64,000 bases of DNA from positions 1,674,001 to 1,738,000 of the forward strand of contig NZ_LT629711.1 in the NCBI RefSeq assembly GCF_900104525.1, read 5' to 3'. Of the stretch, positions 19,306 through 28,549 are shown piece by piece. Positions within the stretch are counted from its first letter, which is position 1; every line of letters begins with the position of its first letter. The stretch is from Pedococcus dokdonensis (GTDB lineage Bacteria; Actinomycetota; Actinomycetes; Actinomycetales; Dermatophilaceae). Under the pieces are notes generated by a model. That model saw only the letters and a program-made list of their open reading frames with translations, ran no database searches and was not told the origin of the DNA. The position numbers were made by a program, and so were the translations under genes.

Positions 19306-19968
19306 GTGTTCATGGACTCGAAGGGCAAGCGCAGGACGATCCGGATCGGCGTGTGGGTGGCGATCATCGGCCTCCTGCTCGGTGTGCTCAGCTCGATCGT
19401 CATGGCGACCGGAGCCGACGCGCACGCCGCCCTGAAGTCCGTGTCCCCGCAGGACGGATCGACGGTCACCGTCGCCCCCACCGAGGTCGTGCTGACCTTC
19501 AACGAGCCGATCGGCACCAGCTTCGCCACCGTCAGCGTGGCCGGGCCGGACGGTTCGGTCTCCAAGGGCAAGGCCGCCGTCGACGGCGTGCAGGTCAGCC
19601 AGGCGCTGGCGTCCGACCTGCCGAACGGTCGCTACACGGTCTCCTTCCACGTGGTGAGTGAGGACGGCCACCCGGTCTCCGACCGGACCACCTTCTCGCT
19701 CGCGGCCGAGTCCCTCACCGCGCCCCCGACCAGCCCGTCGTCGACCACGACGTCCCCGAGCTCGCCGACCAGCGAGAGCTCGAGCGAGCCCAGCGCCACC
19801 CCCACCCCGACGTCAGCCGCCCCTGCGGACGACGACGGTGACGGCCGCGCCCTGCGCATCGGGCTCGCCGTGGGCGTCGCGGCCCTCGCCCTGGCCGGTG
19901 GCACCGCCCTGGTGGCCGCCTCGCGACGCAAGCCCGACCACTCGTCCGGCGACCCGTCGGGCGAATGA
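19306..19968 (+). CDS. CopC-domain copper-binding protein, membrane-anchored
   Basis: A 220-residue exported protein. Residues 8-36 are a signal/anchor, then ADAHAALKSVSPQDG starts a CopC beta-barrel of about 100 residues. The N-terminal His and the His in SEDGHPVSDRTTF are the expected Cu(II) ligands. A long Ser/Thr/Pro linker follows, then a C-terminal membrane helix (LRIGLAVGVAALALAGGTAL) and a basic tail. That layout matches actinobacterial CopC/YobA-type proteins, which bind copper outside the membrane. GTG 19306 or ATG 19312 can start it. No CopD partner is next to it. Confidence 0.88.
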   Translation: MFMDSKGKRRTIRIGVWVAIIGLLLGVLSSIVMATGADAHAALKSVSPQDGSTVTVAPTEVVLTFNEPIGTSFATVSVAGPDGSVSKGKAAVDGVQVSQALASDLPNGRYTVSFHVVSEDGHPVSDRTTFSLAAESLTAPPTSPSSTTTSPSSPTSESSSEPSATPTPTSAAPADDDGDGRALRIGLAVGVAALALAGGTALVAASRRKPDHSSGDPSGE

Positions 19969-20026
19969 CCCGTGGCGTCAGCCGATTTCACGTCGCAGGC
20001 CCTCCCCTGCTAATGTCTCCCCTCGC

Positions 20027-20099
<73 letters not shown>

Positions 20100-20102
20100 C
20101 CA

Positions 20103-21611
20103 TTACTGCAGGTCAGGCGACGTGTCCGTCTCTGGGGCCACCCGAGGATCTCGACTTTGATCCGGAAAATGGTCCGACTTTGAGTCTCGGACGTCATTCT
20201 CGATGGCCGCGTCGAGCGCGGCCGCGGCCGCTGGGTTCTTCGATCGGCGGCCCATGTACACGTCTTGGGTCAGCGAAGGCCGGGCGTGTCCGAGCTGGTC
20301 GGCGATCTGCCGCGCAGACTGCCCCGCGTCGTCCAGGATGGTCGCGGTCGTCTTCCTGAAGCTGTGCGACGTGATCCATGCCAGGGCGTCGGCCTCCGAG
20401 GGCTCAGCCGCTTCCTGGGCCAGCGTGACGATCTCGGCCCGACTGCTCCCCCGCAGCTTGTAGAGGTCGATCAGGGTGAGGACTTGGTCATCGTCGAGCC
20501 GGACGCGACCGGATTCGATGAGCTCGATGCGGGTCTTCGGCCAGGCAAGTGCTTCCGCCACGTCGGATCTCGACCGCCTTGTCGACCTCCGAGCCTGCGC
20601 GAGGGCGACGCCTAGCTGTCCCCGTGCTCGGCTCCCGAACGGCGAACGAGCCTGCCGAAGATCGCGCCGGACATTGTTGGGGTCGCGGAAGTTGCCCAGC
20701 GCGTCGCAGAACACCGGCTCGTCGGGCCGGACTCCCTCGGCCCACCTGCGCTCGAGCATGGCCAGGCAGCTGGATGGCACCTTCAGCACGCGCTCGCCGG
20801 CGACTGACTTCGTGCCGATCCGGACCAGCCCTTCGCCCTTGATCCGCGTCACCTGGTGGGTGATCTCCACTTCGCCGACTCCGAGGTCGACCTCCGCCCA
20901 CAGGAGTCCGAGCGCCTCACCGATTCTTACCCCGGTGGCCAACAGGAAGGCGGTCAGGTCAGGCAGATCGGCGGCCACTGCACGCGGGTCGGCGGCCAGC
21001 ATGGCGAACCAGGCCGTCCGTTCCTCCTCATCCAGGGCACGAGGTCGGCGCTTTGGCCGGGCAGGGATGCTTCCGACATCACGGACTGGATTGGCCGAGA
21101 TCGCCCCATTCCGGACCGCAAGGCTCAGGACGCCCGAGATCACCGTCCGCGTCAACTTGGCGGTGGGCGGGCCTACCCGCTTCTTGACGGACTGGATGAC
21201 GCTGTCCACCAGCGGGGTAGAGATCTCTGCGAGGCGGACGTCTGCCAGGGCCGGCAGCACGTGGCTGTCCAGCTTGCGGCGGTAGGTCTCCCGGGTCCCG
21301 GGCGACCGCCGGCCGTCCTCGACCATCTCGTTGATCTGGTCGAACCAGAGCTCGGCGGCGACCGAGAATCGGTCTGTCGACTTGAGCGATCCGCCATGGC
21401 GTGCCGCGGCCCGCTGGCGCAGCTTCGTCAGGAGGCTGGCTTCTGCCGCAGATCGAGTGCGGGCCTTGGCTACGACCTCGCGGGTGACGCCATCGAAGTC
21501 CCGGTACATCGCCCGGGCTCGGTAGGACGTCGCCTTACCCTTTCGGGCGGGCCCCACGGGACTAACCCATACCCGACCCCAGGTCCCCAGCTCCAGCGGC
21601 GCCCTAGCCAT
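20103..21611 (-). CDS. tyrosine recombinase (integrase) with an internal XRE-like domain
   Basis: A 502-residue phage/ICE integrase. The N-terminal arm- and core-binding domains span residues 1-185. Catalytic residues are Arg229 (ATGVRIGEALGLLW), Lys268, His416/Arg419 (SHSFRKT), His442 (QLGHARPS) and the nucleophile Tyr452 (LTQDVYMGRR). Between Lys268 and His416, about residues 330-402 form an extra segment that looks like an actinobacterial XRE helix-turn-helix (QARRSTRRSRSDVAEALAW, RIELIESGRVRLDDDQVL, LIDLYKL). All catalytic residues survive, so the enzyme is probably active. It ends flush with the tRNA-Lys CCA, marking the left edge of the island. Confidence 0.93.
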   Translation of the reverse strand: MARAPLELGTWGRVWVSPVGPARKGKATSYRARAMYRDFDGVTREVVAKARTRSAAEASLLTKLRQRAAARHGGSLKSTDRFSVAAELWFDQINEMVEDGRRSPGTRETYRRKLDSHVLPALADVRLAEISTPLVDSVIQSVKKRVGPPTAKLTRTVISGVLSLAVRNGAISANPVRDVGSIPARPKRRPRALDEEERTAWFAMLAADPRAVAADLPDLTAFLLATGVRIGEALGLLWAEVDLGVGEVEITHQVTRIKGEGLVRIGTKSVAGERVLKVPSSCLAMLERRWAEGVRPDEPVFCDALGNFRDPNNVRRDLRQARSPFGSRARGQLGVALAQARRSTRRSRSDVAEALAWPKTRIELIESGRVRLDDDQVLTLIDLYKLRGSSRAEIVTLAQEAAEPSEADALAWITSHSFRKTTATILDDAGQSARQIADQLGHARPSLTQDVYMGRRSKNPAAAAALDAAIENDVRDSKSDHFPDQSRDPRVAPETDTSPDLQ

Positions 21612-21620
21612 GCTGGCGCC

Positions 21621-21845
21621 TCACGACGCGAGCTGCTTGCGGCCCTCGACCCACGCCACGACGTCCTCCTCGACGTAGCGCAGGTGCTTGCCCACGCGCA
21701 GCCATGGAGGGCCGTGCTTCTCCAACCGCCACTTGTAGAGCGTCTTGACGGGCACACCCAGGTAATCCGCCACCTCTTCAGTGCCCCACAGGGGGCGCGG
21801 CTTCGGCGTCATTGTCTTGAGATCCATGGACCTCTCCGTTCCCAT
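21621..21845 (-). CDS. excisionase-like MerR/HTH_17 DNA-binding protein
   Basis: A 74-residue protein containing a winged helix-turn-helix of the HTH_17 excisionase type: LWGTEEVADYLGVPVKTLYK, then GPPWLRVGKHLRYVEEDVVAW. Such small proteins bend DNA to favour excision by tyrosine recombinases. It ends 9 bases before the integrase start on the same strand, consistent with an xis-int operon. ATG 21845 or the internal ATG 21827 may be the start. Confidence 0.88.
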   Translation of the reverse strand: MGTERSMDLKTMTPKPRPLWGTEEVADYLGVPVKTLYKWRLEKHGPPWLRVGKHLRYVEEDVVAWVEGRKQLAS

Positions 21846-23096
21846 CGCGTCGCGCTCGTGGACCAGCGCGACCTGTGATATGACAACGGGAACGAAGGGG
21901 CACTATGGGGACTCCGGCCCGCACCACGCGCATATTCCGGACCGTGCAGAGCCTCCCTCAGTCGTAACCGTCGGAGCACAACCGAGGCACAAGACCGACG
22001 GTGGTTGAGCGCGATCCGGCACGGCAAAGGGCTGATGAGCCTCTCCTTGCGAAGGGTTCAAGAAACCAGCGGACGGAATGACGACGTGCTCGGGGCGCGC
22101 CACATGCATGCAAGAGTGCAGCGCGAAGGACCCCGGAGCACAATCGGGGGCACAAGCCAGATGGTCACTCGCGTCACTCGCTTTCGAGAACTGCGACGCC
22201 CAGTTCATGGTGGGTCAGCCAGGCCCTGACGTGCTCATCGGCTGCCGCGACCACAACGCACGAACCGCGATGAACGCCGGCGAATGAGACCAGAACTGAG
22301 ACCACGAGGCTCCCGCCGCGAATTTGATTGCAAAGCAGGCTGGGCACACTGGGGACACGGCCATCGGCGGGTCGCCCTTCTGCCCGTGACTACGTCGTTT
22401 CACACCGAGGATCTCGCGATGGCCGCCTACTTCACGCCGACCCTCCGGACCTCAAACCCCACCACTCCAGGGACTCTCCTCTAGAGCGAGCCTCGTGGCC
22501 CCAGAGAAGCGTCTCGGCCACTCATCCCCCCGACCACCGCCCAGCGGTACATGCACGCCGTTGAAGCCAGAGACCCTCATATCGCCAAAGCCCTCCGAGG
22601 CTGCCACCGACGGCCACGCCACCAGGCTGCCCAAGAACTTCTGGAGCGCTGGATGTTGCACAAGATGTCGCAAATCACGCAGGAACCGACGCCTGACCTG
22701 CGCGTTCGTCTCTGTCTGAAGATCGGAACCTCACGGACTGCGCGTAAAGGGACCCGACGTGCCCCGGCCGACGAGGGAACCAGTCCAGCAATCGGACTTG
22801 TGCAGGGGGAAGACCCGCGGCCTTCGGCATGCACAAGTCGGTTGTCCAGTAGTGCCGCTTGGCGCTGTACTACCGCACACCCGACAAAGAGATCACCGCG
22901 TTGGCAGAACCCAGCGTCCACTGCCCCAGGGGCGGTTCAACATGGGTCGTCCGTGCTAGGTGCGGCGCTGCGCTGCGACCTCGAACGCGCCTGGACGAAC
23001 CGCGGCCTACGGGTTACCGCGAACGCCGATCGACGTCCTCGGGGCGAGATGCTAGGCGTCCGTCAGGTTGCCCCTGAGCACCCTTTCCTTCTGTCC
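21846..23096. other. 1.25 kb with no recognised gene
   Basis: No frame on either strand shows a convincing protein family or ribosome-binding site here. Open frames are short and have irregular codon use compared with neighbours. The region contains a 22/23-base imperfect direct repeat (21972-21993 and 22134-22156). It lies between the int/xis genes and the exporter region, where an element would usually keep replication or regulatory genes. Eroded sequence is likely. Confidence 0.5.
21972..22156. repeat. imperfect direct repeat pair upstream of xis
   Basis: Copies at 21972-21993 and 22134-22156 share the pattern CGGAGCACAA-CG-GGCACAAG with one substitution, one single-base insertion and a second mismatch. 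Both point the same way and are 162 bases apart. They might be arm-type recombinase/excisionase sites or a local duplication. Confidence 0.4.
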
Positions 23097-23131
23097 TACC
23101 CTTTTCTCCCTATCTAAATCGGCGTAGCCTG
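23097..23131 (+). promoter_or_regulatory. shared 35-nt upstream element, copy 1
   Basis: This 35-base sequence begins TACCCTTTTCTCCCTATC and ends ATCGGCGTAGCCTG. It matches copy 2 (29208-29242, minus) at 29 of 35 positions. It lies 60 bases before the ATG of a member of the same small-protein family as the other copies, so it is probably their promoter or operator. Confidence 0.65.
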
Positions 23132-23191
23132 CGCTCAGGAGGTCCCAGCAGCTGTCGGCATAGTCGCCGTTGGTTCTGTTGGAGCAGGTCA

Positions 23192-23647
23192 ATGGGGCTC
23201 GAGGTGGAGCAAGGACAAGCCTCGGAGGTGCTCTGCCAGTTGGCGCGGTGCGTGGGATGGGCTGTGACGAACGTCTGCGTTCTCTGGGGCGCCACGTGGT
23301 GTGGCGACCCGCGAATCCACACGGAATGGGCCTCTGCGAATCCACCTCCGAGCTTTCGCGTCGCAACAGAGTCCGCGGTTCGAAGGGACGCGTCCCGCGG
23401 CATCCTCGCCATCGAGGACTACCTCGCCTCGGTTCCGAGCGCCTCAGCGCACCCCAGCTCCGCGGATCGTACGTTCGAGTCCGGTTGCGCGTTGGCCGAG
23501 CAGAAGACGCTTGATGTGTCAATGGGCCCCGATCATCGGGCGTGGACCACGCGACGCTTTCTGCTCTTCGCGCGCCCCGTATCGGGACAGATGAGGGGGC
23601 GGCGCCGAGGTCGGCCCTCGCAGGCCGGCCGGGATGCGGATGCGTGA
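23192..23647 (+). CDS. small membrane protein of a three-copy family (copy 1, possibly decayed)
   Basis: A frame of 151 residues from ATG 23192. Residues 1-79 align with the small proteins at 28855-29106 and 33967-34302: an aromatic hydrophobic segment (VGWAVTNVCVLWGATW), then PPPSFRVATESAVRRDASRG and IEDYLA, matching the RRxARG...YL ending of the others. The DLNGL start motif appears here only in a different frame just upstream, so the N-terminus seems frameshifted. Residues after 80 have no counterpart. It may be a decaying copy. Function unknown. Confidence 0.45.
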   Translation: MGLEVEQGQASEVLCQLARCVGWAVTNVCVLWGATWCGDPRIHTEWASANPPPSFRVATESAVRRDASRGILAIEDYLASVPSASAHPSSADRTFESGCALAEQKTLDVSMGPDHRAWTTRRFLLFARPVSGQMRGRRRGRPSQAGRDADA

Positions 23648-23785
23648 CCGGTGTTGCTCGCATTGCGGTTGGCCAGCGGCGATAGGTACGACGTCCGGGG
23701 GGTGGCCTGTGTCCAAAGGGGCGCCTGCCGATGTCGTGGCTTGTTCCCGGCGTCCGTCGCGGCTAGCCGGGCCGGTCGGGTCACT

Positions 23786-23881
23786 GGCCAAGTCAGGTGC
23801 CAAGTCGCCCGATGCCCCTCAAGGTTGCCTGGTTATCGCCTGAACTCACAACAGGACTCTGGGATGACTCCTGACTTGGCC
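23786..23881. repeat. 12-bp perfect inverted repeat near the MFS gene end
   Basis: GGCCAAGTCAGG at 23786-23797 is exactly complementary to 23870-23881, with 72 bases between. It lies just past the stop of the MFS gene. The loop is long for a terminator; it may be remnant transposon ends or a long-range hairpin. Confidence 0.4.
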
Positions 23882-23912
23882 CCCCGTGCCTCCGGGATCT
23901 GTGCTGGCGTGC

Positions 23913-25592
23913 TTACCGGCCTGAAGGAGTTGTTGGACTGCGATCTTGCGCGTCGGCGTCGTACCCGAGATCTGCGTCTGGGTCGACGGCTGTCTCTAAG
24001 GCGGTGGCGATGTTCTCGGCGTCACTGGGACTGTGACCGCGTCGGAGAGGGTGCTCCCGAAGGAACAGAATCACGATGAACCCGAGGATGGCAAAGGGCA
24101 CGGCGGCCAGGAAGGTGGTCTGCAGGGCGTCGGCAAAGCCGGTGATGACGGCGGTGTGGATCGGCTCGGGCAACGAGGAGATCTGGGCGGGGGTTCCGAG
24201 TTTGGGTCCGCCGCCGCGCAGTTGGCTGGCGGGCACGCCGGCTTTTGCCAGTTCTGCGGGGATGGTGTCTCGCAGGCGATGGGTCAACAGCGCGCCGAAC
24301 ACGGCTACGCCCATGGCGCCGCCGAGGGAGCGGAAGAACGTCGCTCCCGAGGTGGCCACCCCCAGGTCCTTGTGTTCGACGGCGTTCTGGGTGGCCAGCA
24401 CGAGGACCTGCATGACCATCCCGATGCCGGCTCCGGTGACGAACATGTACAGCCCCGCCAGCACCAGGGACGTGTCCACGGTCAGCAGCGACATCAGGCC
24501 CAGACCCACGGCGGCCACCAACAGGCCGATAACGGGGAAGATCTTGTATCGGCCGGTGCGGGTGATGGCCCGTCCAGAGCCGATCGAGGTGGCGAGCAGG
24601 CCGACCATGAGGGGAAGGGTCAGGAGTCCGGATGCGGTGGGGGACTCGCCCTTAACGATCTGGAGGTACTGGGGGAGGAAGATGATGGCGCCGAACATCG
24701 CCACCCCCACAATGAATCCTGCCAGGCTGGTGATGACGAAGGTGTGGTTCGCGAAGAGGTGCGGCGGCATGATCGGCTCGGCGGCCCGGCGCTCCTGCCA
24801 GACGGCGAGGGCAAGCATGATCAGAGCGGCCGCGCCAAGCCCGTAGGTCCATCCGGAGTTCCAGGCGAACTCCTTGCCGCCCAGGCTGAGCACCAGCAGC
24901 AGGGAGCTGACTGACGCCACGATGAAGAACGCACCAAGCCAGTCGATGGCGTGCCGGGTGCGCGGGAAGGGCAGTTTCAGCACCCGCTCGGTGACGATCA
25001 GCGCGGCGATGCCGATCGGGATCCCCGCCCAGAACGTCCACCGCCAGGACAGGTGCTCGACCAAGAACCCGCCGAGCAGCGGCCCGGCGACCGTGCTCAG
25101 CCCGAACACGGAGCCGATGTAGCCCTGGTAGCGTCCCCGCTCCCGAGGGCTGACGACGTCGCCGATGATTGCCTGGGAGAGCGCCATGAGTCCGCCGACG
25201 CCCAGGCCCTGGACGGCTCGAAAGCCGATCAGCTGGCCCATGTTCTGGGCGAAGCCGCTGGCCAGTGAGGCCACCAGGAAGATGCCGATGGCCGACTGGA
25301 ACATGATCTTGCGGCCATACAGGTCTGACAGCTTGCCCCACACCGGGGTGGAGGCCGTGGACGCCAGCAGCGTCGCCGAGACCACCCAGGACAGCTGCTC
25401 CTGGCCACCGAGCTCGCCCACGATCGTGGGCAGCGCCGTGGCTACGATGGTCTGGGACAGGGCTGCGACCAGCATTCCCAACATCAGGCCGGTCAGTACG
25501 GTCAGGATCTGCCGATGGGTCAGGCTCGGCATCCCGGGCAGGGCGTGGGACTCAGGCGCAGGTGTAGTGGAGCGGGGGTCTGGAGTTGTCAT
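23913..25592 (-). CDS. DHA2-family MFS multidrug exporter (EmrB/QacA type)
   Basis: A 559-residue proton-driven exporter with 14 predicted membrane helices. Family motifs include LDLYGRK-type motif A (GKLSDLYGRKIMFQ), motif C-like GPLLGGFLVEHLSWRWTFW and the first-helix TIVATALPTIVGELGG. The C-terminal soluble tail is acidic. ATG 25592 follows GAAGGAACC, and the longer frame upstream is not needed. It lies 72 bases downstream of a MarR gene on the same strand, so the two probably form an operon repressed by that MarR and induced by drug binding. A tail fragment of a related exporter is at about 34,519-34,741. Confidence 0.93.
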   Translation of the reverse strand: MTTPDPRSTTPAPESHALPGMPSLTHRQILTVLTGLMLGMLVAALSQTIVATALPTIVGELGGQEQLSWVVSATLLASTASTPVWGKLSDLYGRKIMFQSAIGIFLVASLASGFAQNMGQLIGFRAVQGLGVGGLMALSQAIIGDVVSPRERGRYQGYIGSVFGLSTVAGPLLGGFLVEHLSWRWTFWAGIPIGIAALIVTERVLKLPFPRTRHAIDWLGAFFIVASVSSLLLVLSLGGKEFAWNSGWTYGLGAAALIMLALAVWQERRAAEPIMPPHLFANHTFVITSLAGFIVGVAMFGAIIFLPQYLQIVKGESPTASGLLTLPLMVGLLATSIGSGRAITRTGRYKIFPVIGLLVAAVGLGLMSLLTVDTSLVLAGLYMFVTGAGIGMVMQVLVLATQNAVEHKDLGVATSGATFFRSLGGAMGVAVFGALLTHRLRDTIPAELAKAGVPASQLRGGGPKLGTPAQISSLPEPIHTAVITGFADALQTTFLAAVPFAILGFIVILFLREHPLRRGHSPSDAENIATALETAVDPDADLGYDADAQDRSPTTPSGR

Positions 25593-25664
25593 ATGTCGGT
25601 TCCTTCGAAGATTCCATGGTCGGCATAGGCGAGGTAGGCCCATCTGTGCGTTGCTGCGCGGCCT

Positions 25665-26141
25665 TTAAGTGGCGGCCACCAGGCCGGAGCTGGCCAGCTC
25701 GGAGTTCAGGCCCGCGTTGAACCGCTCGAGCAGTGAGGCGAAGGCGTCTCGGTCCTCCTGGGGCCATGCACCGAGCAGTTGGCGCATGACGCGGCGCCGC
25801 ACGGCACGTGTGGCCTCCAGCGCATCTCGCCCGTGCTCGGTCAGAGCGAATCGGCAGGCGCGCCCGTCGTCCGGATCGGGCTCTCGTAGCATCAGGCCTG
25901 CAGCCACCAGGCTGGCCGCCTGGCGGCTCACCGTCGACGGGTCGATGCGGAATCTGCCGGCGAGGGTGCCTGCACGCAAAGGGCCCTCGTCGTTGACAAC
26001 TCCCAGGATGGCGTACGCGGCTCGTTCCAGCGGCTCCGTCGAGACGTCGGTATGAAGGTGGACCTTCTGCGCCCGGCGCACCAACAGAGTCAACTCACGT
26101 TCGATCCGCTCCAGCGCGAGAACATCACGGTCTGGTTGCAT
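25665..26141 (-). CDS. MarR-family transcriptional regulator of the MFS exporter
   Basis: A 158-residue MarR protein. The winged helix-turn-helix runs from RAAYAILGVVNDEGPLRAGT through FRIDPSTVSRQAASLVAAGL to the wing DPDDGRACRFALTEHGRDAL. Helical dimerisation segments flank it. The ATG at 26141 is inside a perfect palindrome (26134-26150), and an upstream longer start is possible. It precedes the MFS gene on the same strand. Autorepression through that palindrome and control of the exporter are likely. Confidence 0.9.
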   Translation of the reverse strand: MQPDRDVLALERIERELTLLVRRAQKVHLHTDVSTEPLERAAYAILGVVNDEGPLRAGTLAGRFRIDPSTVSRQAASLVAAGLMLREPDPDDGRACRFALTEHGRDALEATRAVRRRVMRQLLGAWPQEDRDAFASLLERFNAGLNSELASSGLVAAT

Positions 26142-26150
26142 AACGCAACC
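26134..26150. promoter_or_regulatory. MarR-type palindrome over the marR start
   Basis: GGTTGCATAACGCAACC is a perfect 6-bp inverted repeat with a 5-base centre, covering the marR start codon. A second, related half (GGGTTATACAAC) lies 18 bases beyond it. Size and symmetry match MarR operators, so it is a likely autoregulatory site. Confidence 0.6.
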
Positions 26151-26249
26151 ATAGTAGGCAAAGCGTGGGTTATACAACTATCTGCGCGGGCCTCGACGAA
26201 GCGCTGCCAATGCTCCCCCCGGAGAGGTCGGAGCCACGCGACCTGGTTG

Positions 26250-26431
26250 ATCCACGAGGAGTAGGTCGGGGTGAAGTGCAGGTGGAAGCGGGGGGTGGCC
26301 AGCCACTTCTTGATCACGGGCTGCTTGTGGGTGCCGTAGTTGTCGCAGACGAGGTGGACCTGCAGGTCGGGCGGTACCTGCGCGTCGATCCTGACGATGA
26401 GGAACTTACGGCGCTCCATCGACGGGCGCAC
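26250..26431 (-). pseudogene. IS630-family transposase fragment
   Basis: About 60 residues of a DDE_3 transposase are recognisable: RIDAQVPPDLQVHLVCDNYG, THKQPVIKKWLATPRFHLHF and TPTYSSWINQV. This covers the second catalytic Asp (CDNYGTH) and the region before the third acidic residue. Homology stops abruptly after NQV, where the expected ERWF is missing, and the N-terminal half is absent. It is a remnant at the edge of the MarR/MFS segment, marking an old insertion or recombination point. Confidence 0.75.
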
Positions 26432-26505
26432 CAGGGTGCCGTCCGGCTCGCCAACAGCCAGACCAGCCTGGTCGCTCTGCTCGGCAGCACCCTCAGACGG
26501 CCAGG

Positions 26506-26695
26506 CTGCTGCTCGACGAGGCAGACCGCGACGGCCGAATCGCCCTGTCGCAGGTCACGCTGGCGGCCATGCTAGGGGCCCGACGGCCCCAGCGTGAACA
26601 AGTTGCTGGGTGAGCTCGCCGGCGCGGGCCTCATCGACATCGCCTACCGCGCCATCCGCGTCGTGGATCGTGCACGGCTTGCGCACCTGGCCTGA
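26506..26695 (+). pseudogene. Crp/Fnr-type regulator C-terminal HTH fragment, frameshifted
   Basis: The translation reads DEADRDGRIALSQVTLAAML in one frame and then SVNKLLGELAGAGLIDIAYR in the next, joined at a one-base shift near 26,586. Together they give the C-terminal winged helix-turn-helix of Crp/Fnr regulators, ending VVDRARLAHLA and a stop. The cyclic-nucleotide domain is missing. Truncation plus frameshift mark it as a relic next to the IS630 fragment. Confidence 0.6.
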
Positions 26696-27076
26696 GCCGC
26701 CGCCAGTCGAGGTGCAGAACCAGGCGCGAATACCGGCGGCCTTACGGCCGCTCCCCGTCGGCCGCGCCGAGGATGACCACCACACACACCATCGACCCGA
26801 TTCGCGAGTTCCCGCCACAGGGGCCTCCCGACGACGCTTCCCGTGAGATCAAACCCTGCCGGAGCCCACGTTGCCAGCCTCCCGGCTATCGTCGAGCGCG
26901 AAGCGCAGCGATGGCAGCTGACAAGGCTCCAGCTGCCGCATGCTGGGGTGTGGACCCCGTTGGCCAGCGAGCGGGTGTAGGCCGCGGCCCGGCGCAGGTC
27001 GGCCATCCGCCAGCCCAGCGGCTTCGACGCGCCCACGTGGTCGCGGAACCGATGTTCGGGGTCGAGGAGAAGCCCT
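26696..27076. other. about 380 bases with no recognised gene
   Basis: Open frames exist on both strands but none shows a family motif. It lies between two clear remnants and a small membrane-protein gene, so it is probably scrambled or eroded DNA. Confidence 0.45.
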
Positions 27077-27448
27077 TCAGACGAAGGCGCCCAGCCAGGT
27101 GGTGATGGCGTACAGGACGAGGCAGGTGCCCACGGCGATGCCCACGGCCAGCAGTAGCCGCGGCCAGGTCTTGCGGACGCTACCCAGGGTGCACTGGTCG
27201 CGGCGCTGTAGCGACCACAGCATCAGCCCACCAAGCACGGCGAGTCCGGCGAGCCGGAACAGCCAGGAGTAGCCGGCGTAAAGGTCGTTGGCCCACACGA
27301 ATGCGGTGCCGGCGCTGACGACACCGAGCAGGGCGAGCACGGTCGGGCCAACGCAGCACAGCAGGCCGGTGACGCCGGCGGTGATGCCGATGCGGATCGC
27401 GGGCAGGCCACGCGGCCTGGTCGGTGCTCGCTGACTCGTCTGGCTCAC
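27077..27448 (-). CDS. small MerT-like integral membrane protein
   Basis: A 123-residue protein with three or four membrane helices. The first helix holds a vicinal cysteine pair in GVTGLLCCVGPTVLALLGV, the feature that in MerT accepts Hg(II) in the membrane. A later Cys lies in RRDQCTLG. GTG 27448 is preceded by GGGGGAGG. No merA, merB or merR is visible nearby, and only transposon remnants flank it. MerT-like metal transport is therefore a resemblance, not an assignment. Other small metal or quinone-linked membrane proteins remain possible. Confidence 0.6.
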   Translation of the reverse strand: MSQTSQRAPTRPRGLPAIRIGITAGVTGLLCCVGPTVLALLGVVSAGTAFVWANDLYAGYSWLFRLAGLAVLGGLMLWSLQRRDQCTLGSVRKTWPRLLLAVGIAVGTCLVLYAITTWLGAFV

Positions 27449-27789
27449 AGCCGTCAGCCTCCCCCAAACGAACCCAGCCTGGTGTAAGCCGGCACACGTT
27501 GGACGGCGGCCATCAGATTGCGACGGTCGGGCGCAGTTCGCGGTCTCACGAGGCCTCCTCGCCTCGCGAAGCACGGGCCAACTACGGCGCGGCCCGGGGG
27601 CACGGCTCCGTGACGGTGTCCTATCGAAGCTGTTCGGCGAGCTGGCGCAGCGAGGCGGCCTGCAGATCCGGCGCGCGGAAGCGTTTAGCGTCAACGACCT
27701 CGACGTGCTGGTCGCGCACGGCGCCGTCCCGGCCACCGCGCCGGCTCCGTTGGCGTCTCGCGCTGGACCAGGGTCGCGGGTGAGCAGGA

Positions 27790-28239
27790 CCGTGTTCGAG
27801 GTCCAGCGGACCGTCGGCAAGAAGGGACCGTGTCGCTGGGACAGCCGGTGGTCCTGGCTGCGGAGATACTCGCCGTGCGCCGGGTCGGGGTGTACATCGA
27901 GGAAGGTGCGCCGCTGCTGTTCTTCGACCTGGCGACCCGCGAGCTGCTGCGCAGCCGTCCGAACCCTTTGCTGGCCGGCGAGGCCGCCCGGTTGCAGCAG
28001 GGACGCCCCGTCGGCTCGGTACCGCGCCCTCGACCGAACCAGTCCGGGTGCAGCGGCGAGTGGCGAGCAATGGGGTCTTGATGGTGGCCGGTCAGAAGGT
28101 CACCGTCGGTCGGCTCGTGAAGTACCAAACGCTCACCGTGCACGTCTCCGAGACAACCCTGGCGATCGAGCGCCCCGACGGCGAGACCCGCGTCGTGCGC
28201 CGCACCACCGACGCCGCCGTGCGTAGCATCAAGGGATAG
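27790..28239 (+). pseudogene. transposase C-terminal remnant (IS481/Mu-type C domain), frameshifted
   Basis: The end of the segment reads VQRRVASNGVLMVAGQKVTV followed by HVSETTLAIERPDGETRVVR and a stop, the beta-barrel C-terminal domain found after the rve core in actinobacterial IS481-like integrases. Upstream coding similarity is split over at least two frames and the DDE core is not found. It is a decayed insertion sequence. Confidence 0.55.
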
Positions 28240-28549
28240 CGAGCGCGTTATCGCTGGAACCTCAGTTTCCTAGGCGGAACGTCAAGCAGGTGGTGACACA
28301 GATCCGTCAAGGACCTACCGCGTCAAGACAGTGCGCTGCGCGCTCAATCGTCCGTTGGATGGTGTTGCTCGCTCGCGCCATACGCCTCGACTCAAGCAGC
28401 ACGAGACGACCGGCAGAGGCGAGTGCGGGATGCCATGGGCGATGCCACCGGATCGCCCCGAGGGACACAAGATCGTGGCCTCTACCGAGACTCGAGCGTC
28501 GCTGCGGCGTACCGACGGGGAACCCAGTAGCCGTGCTGCCTCGACCGCG
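28240..28549. other. 310 bases with no recognised gene
   Basis: Between the transposase remnant and the small zinc-ribbon gene nothing with a family motif, RNA fold or clear repeat was seen. Confidence 0.4.

Noticed and set aside
23440..23500. Possible tRNA remnant around GTTCGAGTCCGGTTGCGC
   Set aside because: A T-arm-like string is present but no matching acceptor, D-arm or anticodon arm could be built.
26773..27105. Plus-strand open frame starting MTTTHTIDPIREF
   Set aside because: No ribosome-binding site, no recognisable domain, and it runs into the opposite-strand membrane gene.
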